The translations under genes and the position numbers were made by a program. The notes below the pieces were generated by a model. It did not search any database. It had not been told where the DNA came from and was given only the letters and a program-made list of their open reading frames with translations. Of a stretch of DNA of 64,000 nt, positions 38,735 through 47,088 are shown piece by piece; within the stretch, counting starts at the first letter, position 1, and every line of letters begins with the position of its first letter. Source of the DNA: Pantoea sp. A4 (GTDB lineage: Bacteria; Pseudomonadota; Gammaproteobacteria; Enterobacterales; Enterobacteriaceae). The stretch is from assembly GCF_000295955.2 (NCBI RefSeq), contig NZ_ALXE01000027.1, forward strand, positions 124,001 to 188,000, given 5' to 3'.

Positions 38735-38915
38735 GAGAGATTTAGGTTTTCTTGATGACAGAGGCGGCTCTGGCAGCGTTGCCGCTGATTGATAATTTTT
38801 TCTGCAGGGTTAGCCAGCAAAGCAAAATGCGCTGGTCGATGATGCTAAAGGCAATCTGGAGGATGGGAGCAACAACAGTGCAGCAATACTCCCGCAGAGA
38901 AACGTACCCCGACGC

Positions 38916-39194
38916 TTAACGGGCGGCGTAGAGATAGATATGGGGTAAACAGCAGTTATCCAGGCTTGCCTGCTCAGTGCTAAGCGCGGCGGGCATCATC
39001 ACCGCCCGATCCACGCGACTGCGTACGGGGCGCAGACAGATGCGTTCGGCCTGGCGTGGAAGTATGCCGGGGCTCTCAATACCCAGTGCCTGATCAATGC
39101 TCAATTTAAGTCGGCTGACAGGTTTACGTCGGTGGTGCCGACGCGTGCGTGCGTTACCTGCGAAAGTGGTTTTGCCATAGTGGATGATCGCCAT
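38916..39194 (-). CDS. P22-type N antitermination protein
   Basis: The 92-residue protein has AGGAGGAG directly upstream of ATG 39194. Residues 5-25 (YGKTTFAGNARTRRHHRR, then KPVSR) match the P22 N protein (gp24) as I recall it: YGKSTFAGNAKTRRHERR followed by RKLAIER. NARTRRHHRR is the arginine-rich motif that binds boxB RNA. The C-terminal LPHIYLYAA resembles the P22 N end (LPGVALYAA). It should modify RNA polymerase at the nut site found upstream so that it reads through terminators. Confidence 0.85.
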   Translation of the reverse strand: MAIIHYGKTTFAGNARTRRHHRRKPVSRLKLSIDQALGIESPGILPRQAERICLRPVRSRVDRAVMMPAALSTEQASLDNCCLPHIYLYAAR

Positions 39195-39411
39195 AACTCC
39201 TCCTGTGAATGAGTCTCTGGCGATGGGGTGGCGGGCGCGCTATTCGGCTAACCGAAGCGTCCGGGAGGCGTTGCTTTTCCGATCGGCGTTTGCAGGATGA
39301 CAAACGTCACCCGAGCAAACGCCACCTGGTAAAGCCACGGTCACTGGCGACGCTGCAAAATGCGCAATCCACCCCATCCCAGAGGTCACTGATCTCTGTG
39401 TGGTGTGCGTT

Positions 39412-39444
39412 GCGCTTGTGCAGCGCCTGAATTGTTTAAGAGCG
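39412..39444 (-). promoter_or_regulatory. nut site: boxA plus boxB
   Basis: On the minus strand boxA is CGCTCTTA (39437-39444), identical to the lambda core. After 10 nt comes boxB GCGCT-GCACA-AGCGC (39412-39426), a 5-bp stem with a pentaloop; the stem equals the P22 boxB stem (GCGCT/AGCGC). It starts about 36 nt after the predicted transcript start. Confidence 0.82.
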
Positions 39445-39486
39445 GCTCATCCGGTGAGCAATTTGTTACTGACCTTCAGGATAAAA

Positions 39487-39514
39487 TTATTAACAGGTTC
39501 TTATGCTTTATCAA
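39487..39514 (-). promoter_or_regulatory. PL-like promoter
   Basis: On the minus strand TTGATA (39509-39514), 16 bp, TAATAA (39487-39492) is a good sigma-70 promoter aimed at N. An ATTAAC half site (39489-39494) overlaps the -10. Confidence 0.7.
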
Positions 39515-39516
39515 AC

Positions 39517-39552
39517 ACCATCAGTTAATTTTTTATTTACCAACAGTTAAAT
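39517..39552 (-). promoter_or_regulatory. Repeated operator candidates for the S24 repressor
   Basis: ACCATCAGTTAATT (39517-39530) and ACCAACAGTTAAAT (39539-39552) are direct repeats 22 bp apart next to the PL -35. A related copy, AACCATTAGTTAATAA, lies at the repressor start (40325-40340). Confidence 0.55.
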
Positions 39553-39601
39553 TTATGTTTTTGACCAAGTTATTTTTTCTGCTCGCGCCAGCCAATGACG
39601 C

Positions 39602-40330
39602 TCAACCCAGCAGCTGATACTGCCGCGCCTGGCTCATAATCACCTTCGCCATCACATTCATGACGTCAATCTCATCCGGGCTGAGATACCAGGTCTCATA
39701 GCGTTTGTTATCAGAAATCACGGCGATTTTCTTATGTTGACGCTGAAGGCGTTTGAGATAGATCTGTTCATCCAGGGTGAAAAGATAGATGCCATCACCA
39801 TCAAATCGGTGAACGCTCACATCCACAAAGAGCTGATCGCGCGGCGAGAAGGTGCCGACCATCGAATCACTGTTAATCGCTATCAGGCGGATGTGCTCCG
39901 CCGAACGGCCATTAAACAATACCCGAGCCTCATCCATTCCAAACTCAATGGCCTGAATCGTTTCAATAAAGTCATCATATAACGGGAGACCGGCGGCGGT
40001 TTTTTGCCCGATATCCAGACTCTCAATGCGAAAAACCTCAGGATGTGCCGAGCTACTGTGCCGTTTTGTGTCCGGCGACTGCGCCATGCCGTACTGAAGC
40101 CACTCCACCCTCACGCCTAACAGTTCGCTTAACGCCAGCAGGTTACGTCCGTCAGGAATCGACTGGCCGTTAAACCACTTCCACACCGCTGGCGTAGAGA
40201 TTTTTCCCCCCTGGGCCTGTATCGCCCGTGCAACCTGTTTGTTTCTTCCGTGACCGACAATCCCCGCACTTTCGCAGGCGGCAATCAGTCTGGCAGTAAA
40301 ATCTTGTCTGGTACGCTCGTTTTTAACCAT
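39602..40330 (-). CDS. CI-like S24-family phage repressor
   Basis: The 242-residue protein has an N-terminal HTH (about 15-75; NKQVARAIQAQGGKISTPAVWKWF split by the turn, LLALSELLGV) and a C-terminal LexA-like S24 domain. Catalytic Ser156 (NSDSMVGTFSPRD) and Lys193 (QIYLKRLQ) are present, and a plausible self-cleavage bond Ala113-Gly114 (KTAAGLPL) sits in the linker. RecA-stimulated cleavage would release the PL-like promoter, an SOS link that is inferred. A repressor-type operator overlaps its own start. Confidence 0.87.
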   Translation of the reverse strand: MVKNERTRQDFTARLIAACESAGIVGHGRNKQVARAIQAQGGKISTPAVWKWFNGQSIPDGRNLLALSELLGVRVEWLQYGMAQSPDTKRHSSSAHPEVFRIESLDIGQKTAAGLPLYDDFIETIQAIEFGMDEARVLFNGRSAEHIRLIAINSDSMVGTFSPRDQLFVDVSVHRFDGDGIYLFTLDEQIYLKRLQRQHKKIAVISDNKRYETWYLSPDEIDVMNVMAKVIMSQARQYQLLG

Positions 40331-40340
40331 TAGTTAATAA
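40325..40340 (-). promoter_or_regulatory. Operator copy at the repressor start codon
   Basis: AACCATTAGTTAATAA shares ACCA-n-n-AGTTAA with the two PL-proximal repeats and overlaps the repressor ATG, which suggests autoregulation. Confidence 0.45.
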
Positions 40341-40688
40341 TCTGCCATTAGGAAAAGACTGAATGTTATTTTGATTATTGCTACCAGTTCATTTTATATT
40401 ACCGCTTGTTTTCCACCCAACCGCTTTTGTGAAGCAGCGCTAATTGTCATTATCCTCGTTCTTAGCGTGGAGACCAGAGATGCGGGCAGGTCTGCTGGAA
40501 AAGGGTCTATTTTCAGGGAGTTTCGCGGGGAAATAGGGGACACAAATGTCAGATTTTCGCTACAACACGTAAGCCAGGCTCATCACCGCTTAGCGCTTAA
40601 AAAACAAACTCCACCTGGCCCTGGCACTAAATCGTCGGGCAAAAAAAAAGTGCCACTCAGGGCACTTTTCGTGTTTTAACGCGGGAAA
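40331..40688. other. Intergenic region between remnant and proA
   Basis: No cro, replication or integrase remnant is seen, and no tRNA cloverleaf can be read here. The stretch near 40500-40570 contains GGGGACACAAATGTC, a composition often met at integration junctions, but no direct repeat partner was found. Confidence 0.4.
40641..40668 (-). terminator. Rho-independent terminator of proBA
   Basis: On the minus strand AAAGTGCC-ctgagt-GGCACTTT continues into a run of T, 20 bp after the proA stop. Confidence 0.9.
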
Positions 40689-41942
40689 TCAGGCGCGCAA
40701 GGTGTCGTCACCCCAGGCAATCCATTTGTAGGTGGTCAGGGCTTCGAGTCCCATGGGGCCACGCGCGTGCAGTTTTTGCGTGCTCACCGCCACTTCTGCT
40801 CCCAGTCCAAACTGACCACCATCGGTGAAGCGGGTGCTGGCGTTAACATACACCGCTGAAGAGTCGACTTTGTTGACGAAGCGGGTCGCATTCTTCGTAC
40901 TGCGCGTCAGGATCGCATCGGAGTGCTGGGTGCCATGCGTGCGGATGTGGTCTACCGCCTCATCCAACGACGCCACCAGACGCACGTTGAGATCCAGCGC
41001 TAGCCACTCATCGTCGTAGTCCCCTTCCTGCAACGGCGTAACGGTCGCCGGGCTGTCTTGCAAACGGTCAATGATATTGGCATCTGCATGCAGCGGAATG
41101 CCTTCTTGCGCCATGCGCGCAGTAAAGGCTGGCAGGAAACGATCGGCGATTTGTTGGTTGATTAACAGTGTTTCCAGTGAGTTACAGGCACTTGGGCGCT
41201 GTTTCTTACTGTTCACAATCACTTCAAGCGCCGCTTCCACTTCCATGGTTTCATCAAGGTAAATATGACAAACACCGATGCCGCCAGTGATCACCGGGAT
41301 CGTGGAGTTTTCACGACACAGCTTGTGCAGGCCTGCGCCACCACGAGGGATCAGCATGTCAACGTAGCGATCGAGCTTCAGCAACTGATTAACCAGTTCA
41401 CGATCGGGGTTTTCAATCGCCTGAACCGCGGCGGCTGGCAGGTTATGTAACTTCAGGGCATTCTGGATCACGCGTACCGTTGCGGCATTGGTGCGCCAGG
41501 TCTCTTTGCCACCGCGCAGAATCGCCGCATTGCCGGTTTTCAGGCACAGAGAGGCCACGTCTACGGTGACATTAGGACGCGCTTCATAAATCACGCCAAT
41601 CACACCTAACGGTACGCGGCGACGTTCAATACGCAGTCCGCTATCCAGCACGCCGCCATCCATCAGTTGCCCTACCGGATCGGCCAACTGACACACTTTA
41701 CGCACATCGCTGGCGATAGCGCTCAGGCGCTGCGGGTTCAGCGTCAGACGGTCAAGCAGCGCAGCGCTCATCCCGTTCTGACGTGCATCGGCCAGATCCA
41801 GTTCATTAGCCGCGAGAATGGCATCACTCTCCGCTTCCAGTCGATCGGCGATAGTGAGTAACACCTGGTTTTTTTCTGCGGTGCTGAGCTCCGCTAGCGT
41901 ATACGCTGCGGCACGTGCCGCTTTACCCATTTCTTCAAGCAT
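40689..41942 (-). CDS. proA: Glutamate-5-semialdehyde dehydrogenase
   Basis: ProA reduces gamma-glutamyl phosphate with NADPH, the second step of proline synthesis. The 417 residues equal the E. coli length and share [28 protein letters not shown] (in parts), the catalytic Cys in [13 protein letters not shown], and the terminal [16 protein letters not shown]. It lies 10 bp after proB in the usual proBA operon. Confidence 0.97.
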   Translation of the reverse strand: MLEEMGKAARAAAYTLAELSTAEKNQVLLTIADRLEAESDAILAANELDLADARQNGMSAALLDRLTLNPQRLSAIASDVRKVCQLADPVGQLMDGGVLDSGLRIERRRVPLGVIGVIYEARPNVTVDVASLCLKTGNAAILRGGKETWRTNAATVRVIQNALKLHNLPAAAVQAIENPDRELVNQLLKLDRYVDMLIPRGGAGLHKLCRENSTIPVITGGIGVCHIYLDETMEVEAALEVIVNSKKQRPSACNSLETLLINQQIADRFLPAFTARMAQEGIPLHADANIIDRLQDSPATVTPLQEGDYDDEWLALDLNVRLVASLDEAVDHIRTHGTQHSDAILTRSTKNATRFVNKVDSSAVYVNASTRFTDGGQFGLGAEVAVSTQKLHARGPMGLEALTTYKWIAWGDDTLRA

Positions 41943-41952
41943 TGACTGTTCC

Positions 41953-43056
41953 TTAACTGACGATCATGTCGTCGCGATGGACCGCAACCGGACCGTACTC
42001 ATAACCGAGAATTTCACTGATCTGCTGGCTGTGATGGCTGGCAATCATGCGCAGGGCATCGCTGTTATAACGCGAAACCCCGTGGGCGATATCGCGTCCG
42101 CTCAGGCTGCGAATCCGAATCACTTCCCCGCGTGAGAAGTTACCGCTGACGTCACGAATGCCTTTCGGTAACAGCGAGCTTCCGCGTTCAAGAATGGCCG
42201 CCAGTGCGCCATCATCCACGGTGATTTCACCCGCAGGTGGCGCACCAAAGATCCAGCGTTTGCGGTTCTCCAGTGGGGTCTGCTGTGCGTGGAACAGGGT
42301 TCCCACCGGGTTCCCCGCTATCACATCCACCACCACACCGGCACGGCTCCCTGCCGCAATAATGGTATCAATGCCTGCGCGGCAAGCCACATCGGCGGCC
42401 TGCAACTTGGTAAACATCCCGCCGGTGCCCAGACCTGAAACCGCCCCACCCGCCAATGCACGCAGGTCATCATCAATGACGTGCACATCGCTAATCAGCT
42501 GAGCATCCGGGTTGCTACGCGGATCGGCCGTATACAGCCCTTGCTGATCGGTCAGCAACAACAGCTTATCCGCACCAGCCAACATCGCCGCCAGCGCAGA
42601 AAGGTTGTCGTTATCACCCACTTTAATCTCTGCCGTTGCAACGGCATCGTTTTCGTTGATAACGGGAACAATATGGTTATCCAGCAGCGCGCGCATCATA
42701 TCGCGTGCATTAAGAAAGCGTTCACGATCTTCCAGGTCCGCGCGGGTTAACAACATCTGCCCGACGTGAATGCCATAAATCGAGAACAGCTGTTCCCACA
42801 GCTGGATCAAACGGCTCTGCCCCACCGCAGCCAGCAGCTGCTTTGAGGCGATGGTAGGTGGCAGTTCGGGGTAGCCGAGGTGTTCGCGCCCGGCGGCAAT
42901 CGCGCCAGAAGTGACGATAACAATGCGGTGTCCCGCTGCATGTTGCTGCGCACACTGGCGCACCAACTCCACCATGTGCGCGCGATTAAGCCGACGTGAA
43001 CCGCCGGTTAGTACGCTGGTACCCAATTTGACCACAAGGGTCTGACTGCCACTCAT
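41953..43056 (-). CDS. proB: Glutamate 5-kinase
   Basis: ProB phosphorylates glutamate and is the proline-inhibited first step. From ATG 43056 (CAGGAAAT ribosome site) it has 367 residues, as in E. coli, starting [19 protein letters not shown]. The kinase domain shows [17 protein letters not shown] and [21 protein letters not shown]; a C-terminal PUA domain starts near 275. The longer upstream frame is rejected. Divergent from phoE. Confidence 0.97.
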   Translation of the reverse strand: MSGSQTLVVKLGTSVLTGGSRRLNRAHMVELVRQCAQQHAAGHRIVIVTSGAIAAGREHLGYPELPPTIASKQLLAAVGQSRLIQLWEQLFSIYGIHVGQMLLTRADLEDRERFLNARDMMRALLDNHIVPVINENDAVATAEIKVGDNDNLSALAAMLAGADKLLLLTDQQGLYTADPRSNPDAQLISDVHVIDDDLRALAGGAVSGLGTGGMFTKLQAADVACRAGIDTIIAAGSRAGVVVDVIAGNPVGTLFHAQQTPLENRKRWIFGAPPAGEITVDDGALAAILERGSSLLPKGIRDVSGNFSRGEVIRIRSLSGRDIAHGVSRYNSDALRMIASHHSQQISEILGYEYGPVAVHRDDMIVS

Positions 43057-43203
43057 ATTTCCTGCCGTTGTGAAAAAAAGTTCTGCGAAGGAACTTTTTA
43101 TCAGGAGTGAGGCAGGAAGCCAACTCCCATCAGGGTAATAGCACAAATTTCCCCGGACAAATCGCTAGACCAAAAGTTCCGGATTAACAAGAAACGCAGA
43201 AAA

Positions 43204-43221
43204 CTGTCATGAAAACTTCAT
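43204..43221 (+). promoter_or_regulatory. Pho box of phoE
   Basis: CTGTCAT-gaaa-ACTTCAT fits the PhoB box (two CTGTCAT-like heptamers 11 bp apart), with the first heptamer perfect. A TAAAAA -10 lies 10 bp downstream (43232-43237), the right spacing for a PhoB-activated promoter. Confidence 0.7.
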
Positions 43222-43304
43222 CTGGGACCGGTAAAAAAGTGCCCGGTGATTTACAACAATTCTCACTCAGAAACATAATTTACTCATTTGGGATTGATAG
43301 CAAA

Positions 43305-44417
43305 ATGAAGAAACGCACACTGGCACTGCTCGTCTCTACACTGGCTCTGGCATCAGGCGCTCACGCTGCTGAAGTCTATAACAAAGACGGCAACAAACTC
43401 GATTTCTACGGCAAAGTGAAGGCTGAGCACTACATCAGTGATAGCACCAGCAACAACGGTGACAAATCTTACGTTCGTATCGGTTTCAAGGGACAGACCA
43501 AAATTAATGACCTGATGACCGGTTACGGTCAGTGGGAATATCAGTACAACGTAAACAACTCTGAAGGCAGCGATGCCAACAGCGGCAACAAAACCCGTCT
43601 GGGCTTTGCCGGTCTGAAATTCAATGAGTACGGTTCTATCGACTACGGCCGTAACTACGGCGTACTGTATGACGTAGAAGCATGGACGGACGTCTTCCCT
43701 GAGTTCGGTGGTGACGGTACAGCACGTGCTGATAACTTCATGTCACAGCGTACTTCAGGTGTTGCGACCTATCGTAACAACAACTTCTTTGGTCTGGTAG
43801 ATGGCCTGCGCTTCGCGCTGCAATACCAGGGCAAAAACGGCGCTGACTCAGCGAACTCCCGTACCGATATCACCCGTCAGAACGGTGATGGCTACGGCGC
43901 ATCTCTGGGCTATACCTTTGCCGACACCGGCATCAGCGTGATGAGTGCCATCACCTCTTCTGACCGTACCAACACGCAGCAGGCCGCTACGTATGGTCAC
44001 GGTGACAACGCCTCTTCATGGGGTGGTGGTATCAAGTATGATGCGAACAGCATCTACCTGGCCGCTATCTATACTGAAACCCGTAACATGACGCCAATCA
44101 GCGGAACTAACCGCCTGACCAATACGTCAGTCAGCGGTGCAGCTAACAAAGCACAGAACGTGGAACTGGTTGCACAGTACCAGTTCGACTGGGGTCTGCG
44201 TCCGTCACTGGGCTATGTACAGACCAAAGGTAAAGATATCGAGAACGGTATCGGTAACGAAGACCTGGTTAAATATATCGACGTAGGCGCGACCTACTAC
44301 TTCAACAAAAACATGTCTGCTTTTGTTGATTACAAAATTAACCAGCTGAAAGATGACAACAAGCTCTCTCTGAACACTGATGACGTTGTTGCACTGGGTA
44401 TGACTTACCAGTTCTGA
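43305..44417 (+). CDS. phoE: Outer-membrane porin PhoE
   Basis: The trimeric general porin, 370 residues from ATG 43305, has a signal peptide ending ASGAHA|A. The mature start is [20 protein letters not shown], the constriction loop L3 carries PEFGGD, and the terminal strand is MTYQF with Phe last. [20 protein letters not shown] and [16 protein letters not shown] resemble PhoE. Position between proB and crl matches E. coli phoE, and a Pho box lies upstream, so phosphate control is likely. An in-frame ATG inside the Pho box (43209) is rejected as start. Confidence 0.87.
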   Translation: MKKRTLALLVSTLALASGAHAAEVYNKDGNKLDFYGKVKAEHYISDSTSNNGDKSYVRIGFKGQTKINDLMTGYGQWEYQYNVNNSEGSDANSGNKTRLGFAGLKFNEYGSIDYGRNYGVLYDVEAWTDVFPEFGGDGTARADNFMSQRTSGVATYRNNNFFGLVDGLRFALQYQGKNGADSANSRTDITRQNGDGYGASLGYTFADTGISVMSAITSSDRTNTQQAATYGHGDNASSWGGGIKYDANSIYLAAIYTETRNMTPISGTNRLTNTSVSGAANKAQNVELVAQYQFDWGLRPSLGYVQTKGKDIENGIGNEDLVKYIDVGATYYFNKNMSAFVDYKINQLKDDNKLSLNTDDVVALGMTYQF

Positions 44418-44446
44418 TTTACCGTATTACCCTCAATGTGTCTTAG

Positions 44447-44471
44447 AGGCCGGTTAAGTCCGGCCTTTTTT
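44447..44471 (+). terminator. Rho-independent terminator of phoE
   Basis: AGGCCGG-ttaagt-CCGGCCT is followed by a T-run, 30 bp past the stop. Confidence 0.88.
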
Positions 44472-44539
44472 AAAGCAGCAGTTCTTTTAGGGGAATATGC
44501 GCGAGGGTTAAACCTCAACCTGGAAGGCAAATCTGCTGC

Positions 44540-44564
44540 GGCCGGTGCTTCACCGGCCTTTTTT
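44540..44564 (+). terminator. Second plus-strand terminator between phoE and crl
   Basis: GGCCGGTG-ctt-CACCGGCC is followed by TTTTTTATTTT. It is 70 bp after the phoE terminator, with no plus-strand gene between; on the minus strand the hairpin may help end crl. Confidence 0.8.
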
Positions 44565-44574
44565 ATTTTGTCTG

Positions 44575-44976
44575 TTACGCGCTTAGCTTAACGGGCTGCT
44601 CATCAAATCCTTCAGCGGGAATCAGCTTTAAATCCAGCTTTTCCAGCACGTCTTTCAGGCGGGTATGGAAGTTGCGCAGCGTATCCGCCACTTTATCCTG
44701 TTGCTCTTTACCTTTAATCGCCGTGGCGCTCCAGTGACCTTCTTTATCATAGGTGCCGAAGGTGTAGACATAAGTAAAGTGGTCTTCCTGCGCTTCCAGC
44801 TCCATCCACCAGCCCCAAAACTCGCGGATTTCCGGTGCAGGCTTAACGTTAATGCAGACTGCCAGGCAGTCAAAGAAGAAACGCGTCCCCTCACATTGCC
44901 CTTCACGAATATACGGCCCCAGCTCATTAAAACGCTTTAACAAGCGACTACGGGGGTGACCACTGGGTAATGTCAT
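44575..44976 (-). CDS. crl: Sigma-S activity factor Crl
   Basis: Crl binds RpoS and helps it form holoenzyme. The 133 residues match E. coli Crl: [23 protein letters not shown] at the N-terminus (in parts), [14 protein letters not shown] and the Trp-rich FWGWWMELE that contacts sigma-S. Genomic position next to phoE and frsA is conserved. Confidence 0.96.
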   Translation of the reverse strand: MTLPSGHPRSRLLKRFNELGPYIREGQCEGTRFFFDCLAVCINVKPAPEIREFWGWWMELEAQEDHFTYVYTFGTYDKEGHWSATAIKGKEQQDKVADTLRNFHTRLKDVLEKLDLKLIPAEGFDEQPVKLSA

Positions 44977-45033
44977 GCGATATCTCCATTAGTTTGACCG
45001 TATAAGTTGTAGCAAACTCTGGCATTTCTGCCA

Positions 45034-46281
45034 CTAACGTTTTAGTCGCTGCGCTAACCAGTCGCAAATCTGGTTCAATCCGCGATCGAAACTGGCCATC
45101 AGTGGCGAGGCCGGGATTTCCAGCACTTTGCCATCGCTGCTGGAACGCGCAATCAGCTGCGCCTCCTCTGGCGGGCTAAACAGATCGTTTTGCCAGTGTG
45201 CCGCCAGCATCGGCGTTGGCGTACGGCGTCCTAACAACCCCTGTGTTTTTAACGAGTAGCGGTTTAATTCCGTATGTAAAGCTTCATCGGTGATCGACGG
45301 CATCCCCATTCGGCTGGCGAGCACGTCCAGATACATGTCCGGCAACTGCTGTTGCAACACGGGATTACTCAGCAGCTCATGCACCAGTGCGCCAATACAG
45401 GCCACTGCGCGCAAGCGCGGGACTTCCAGATAACCGAGCCGCACAGCAACATTGGCACCAAAGCGATAGCCGAAAGCGGCCACTCGCGTGTGATCGATCC
45501 AGGCCACATCGGCCAACTGACGTATCACCTGCTGATGCAGGAAGCTGGTGTCCTGCGTCAGTTTCCATTTCAAAGAAAACCCAACCGACGGCATATCCAG
45601 TGTTAACATCGCGATGCCGCGTGGGGCAAGAAAGTCGTGGAACAGGCGATAGTGATCGCTTTGCAACGAGTCCAACCCGGCGCATAACAACACGGTAGGA
45701 TAAGGTGCCGTCGCCCCGGCGGGCATATGGAGAAAACCGGTAATGGCGCTGCCGCCTTCAATGGGGAAAGTCAGCGCTTTCAGCTCGCCCGGCAAACGAC
45801 GTGTCGCCTCCTCATAGGCACGGTTTGCCATCACCTGAGCCTGATCGGCCAGCTCATCCCCTTTAATGTAAGGATAAGCCGCGAGGCTATAGCCGTGCGA
45901 GGCCTGTAACCACTGCTCGCCGGCCAGTGCGTCATCCTCTGTCGTTAGCGCCTGTTGCTGCCAGCCAGCAGCCTGTTTCGACCACTCATAATTCCAGTTG
46001 CCATTACGGTAGCCAATCACGGTGTCCAGCCAATCAGCACGGGTGTGCTCTTCGCGGCTGGTGGCTATTCGCGCCAGCACTTCGCTGATTTCCAGCGGCG
46101 ATACGCCACGCCAGCTCCACAACAGCTTGTTCAGCATACGATACCAGCCGCGCTGGCTCTGGCCTTCAAGGGTGGAAAACACCGCAGGATTAGCGTGGCG
46201 CGGACGACGGACCAGCGTGGACGTTTCGGGATGTTTGAAACGCGGTTTGAACAGCTCTTCACTGAGGTTTTTGCCTGACAT
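45034..46281 (-). CDS. frsA: Fermentation-respiration switch protein / esterase FrsA
   Basis: The 415-residue protein matches E. coli Frs[18 protein letters not shown] at the N-terminus, then an alpha/beta-hydrolase fold ([45 protein letters not shown]). The nucleophile-elbow position reads GYRFGA, without Ser, as in E. coli (GFRFGA). FrsA binds unphosphorylated EIIA-Glc and shifts metabolism toward fermentation. Located between crl and gpt as in E. coli. Confidence 0.93.
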   Translation of the reverse strand: MSGKNLSEELFKPRFKHPETSTLVRRPRHANPAVFSTLEGQSQRGWYRMLNKLLWSWRGVSPLEISEVLARIATSREEHTRADWLDTVIGYRNGNWNYEWSKQAAGWQQQALTTEDDALAGEQWLQASHGYSLAAYPYIKGDELADQAQVMANRAYEEATRRLPGELKALTFPIEGGSAITGFLHMPAGATAPYPTVLLCAGLDSLQSDHYRLFHDFLAPRGIAMLTLDMPSVGFSLKWKLTQDTSFLHQQVIRQLADVAWIDHTRVAAFGYRFGANVAVRLGYLEVPRLRAVACIGALVHELLSNPVLQQQLPDMYLDVLASRMGMPSITDEALHTELNRYSLKTQGLLGRRTPTPMLAAHWQNDLFSPPEEAQLIARSSSDGKVLEIPASPLMASFDRGLNQICDWLAQRLKR

Positions 46282-46333
46282 TGGGACTCTCCAACGGGCG
46301 GCTTAGCAGGGGGTCATTGTACGGCGCGGGCAC

Positions 46334-46366
46334 TAAAAAGCACAACGCCCGACTAAGCGGGCGTTG
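46334..46366 (-). terminator. Rho-independent terminator of gpt
   Basis: On the minus strand CAACGCCCG-cttagt-CGGGCGTTG is followed by TGCTTTTTAG, 12 bp after the gpt stop. Confidence 0.8.
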
Positions 46367-46377
46367 TTACAGATCAA

Positions 46378-46836
46378 TTAGCCTTTCACAATCGGCGGAA
46401 TGTAGGCAACGCCCATATCCCACGGCTGTTCAATCCAGGTGTTTTGTGGAATATCCACAATGTAGTCATCCACTAACGGGCGGCCAGCAGGCTTGGCGAA
46501 AATGGTGACAAAATGGCCTTTTGGATACATTTCGCGGATCGCCTGAGCGGTGCCGCCAGTATCTACCAGGTCATCAATAACAATAAAGCCTTCGCCATCG
46601 CCTTCGGCGCGTTTCAGGACTTTCATTTCACGCTGGTGATCGTGGTCGTAGCTTGAGATGCACACGGTATCAACATGGCGGATACCCAGTTCGCGCGCCA
46701 GCAGCGCAGCAGGTACCAGTCCGCCACGGCTTACCGCGATAATCCCTTTCCACTGTTCCACAGGTAGCAGGCGCTGAGCCAGTTTACGGGCATGAATTTG
46801 CAGCATGTCCCAGGTGACGACGTATTTTTCGCTCAT
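46378..46836 (-). CDS. gpt: Xanthine-guanine phosphoribosyltransferase
   Basis: Gpt salvages guanine, xanthine and hypoxanthine with PRPP. The 152 residues match E. coli Gpt, with the PRPP-binding motif [14 protein letters not shown], the flexible-loop region [15 protein letters not shown], and the base-pocket end [11 protein letters not shown]. It is membrane-associated in E. coli. Monocistronic, divergent from pepD. Confidence 0.97.
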   Translation of the reverse strand: MSEKYVVTWDMLQIHARKLAQRLLPVEQWKGIIAVSRGGLVPAALLARELGIRHVDTVCISSYDHDHQREMKVLKRAEGDGEGFIVIDDLVDTGGTAQAIREMYPKGHFVTIFAKPAGRPLVDDYIVDIPQNTWIEQPWDMGVAYIPPIVKG

Positions 46837-46898
46837 AAAGGAATCCCGGCCAAACAGATTGGCTTAAAAAATGTGCAATGGGGAAAAGGTTGCGCGAG

Positions 46899-46904
46899 AT
46901 TATA
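46899..46904 (-). promoter_or_regulatory. -10 box of gpt
   Basis: TATAAT on the minus strand is a perfect -10, 62 bp before the gpt start; the -35 is not clear. Confidence 0.45.
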
Positions 46905-46922
46905 GAGATCTGTCGCACTAAA

Positions 46923-46955
46923 AACCAGCATACCGCATGCTGGTTGCGGGTTTTT
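46923..46955. other. Terminator-like hairpin in the gpt-pepD divergent region
   Basis: AACCAGCAT-accgc-ATGCTGGTT is a perfect 9-bp stem. T-runs lie on both strands (GCGGGTTTTT on plus; TTTAG directly on minus). Such a structure between divergent promoters is unexpected. Confidence 0.55.
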
Positions 46956-47088
46956 AGCGCGAGCAGCTAAGCAAGTGCTGAAAAACAGTGATATTCTCAG
47001 CCCCATCACGTCAGATTCGCTGACGGCGATCTTTCACTGGAAACTAGCGTAGTGCCGACTTCCCGGCCCCTGACACAGGAGACTTGTC

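Larger units (their letters stand above)
39195..39601 (-). other. PL-like control region of the remnant
   Basis: Between repressor and N lie operators (39517-39552), promoter (39487-39514), nut site (39412-39444) and an untranslated leader. Short plus-strand frames here look non-coding. Confidence 0.65.
35970..40340 (-). mobile_element. Remnant lambdoid (P22-like) module: repressor, N, lysis genes, tailspike
   Basis: All genes are on the minus strand: S24 repressor, PL-like promoter with operators, nut site, P22-type N, terminator, T4-type endolysin, two small proteins and a tailspike. No integrase, replication, head or tail-tube genes are present. Order and orientation from repressor through N copy the left arm of lambda/P22. 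The next gene on the right is proA, whose neighbour thrW is the P22 attachment site in Salmonella; no thrW gene is seen here. Confidence 0.75.

Noticed and set aside
39209..39430. 73-codon plus-strand frame opposite the N leader
   Set aside because: It is antisense to the nut site and leader, has Arg/Ser-rich random composition and no ribosome site.
40331..40688. tRNA-Thr (thrW) or integrase remnant next to proA
   Set aside because: No cloverleaf, TTCGA T-loop or integrase motif could be read in this stretch; the att hypothesis rests only on context.
46878..46895. PurR site before gpt
   Set aside because: GCGCAACCTTTTCCCC matches only one half of the consensus; too weak to call.
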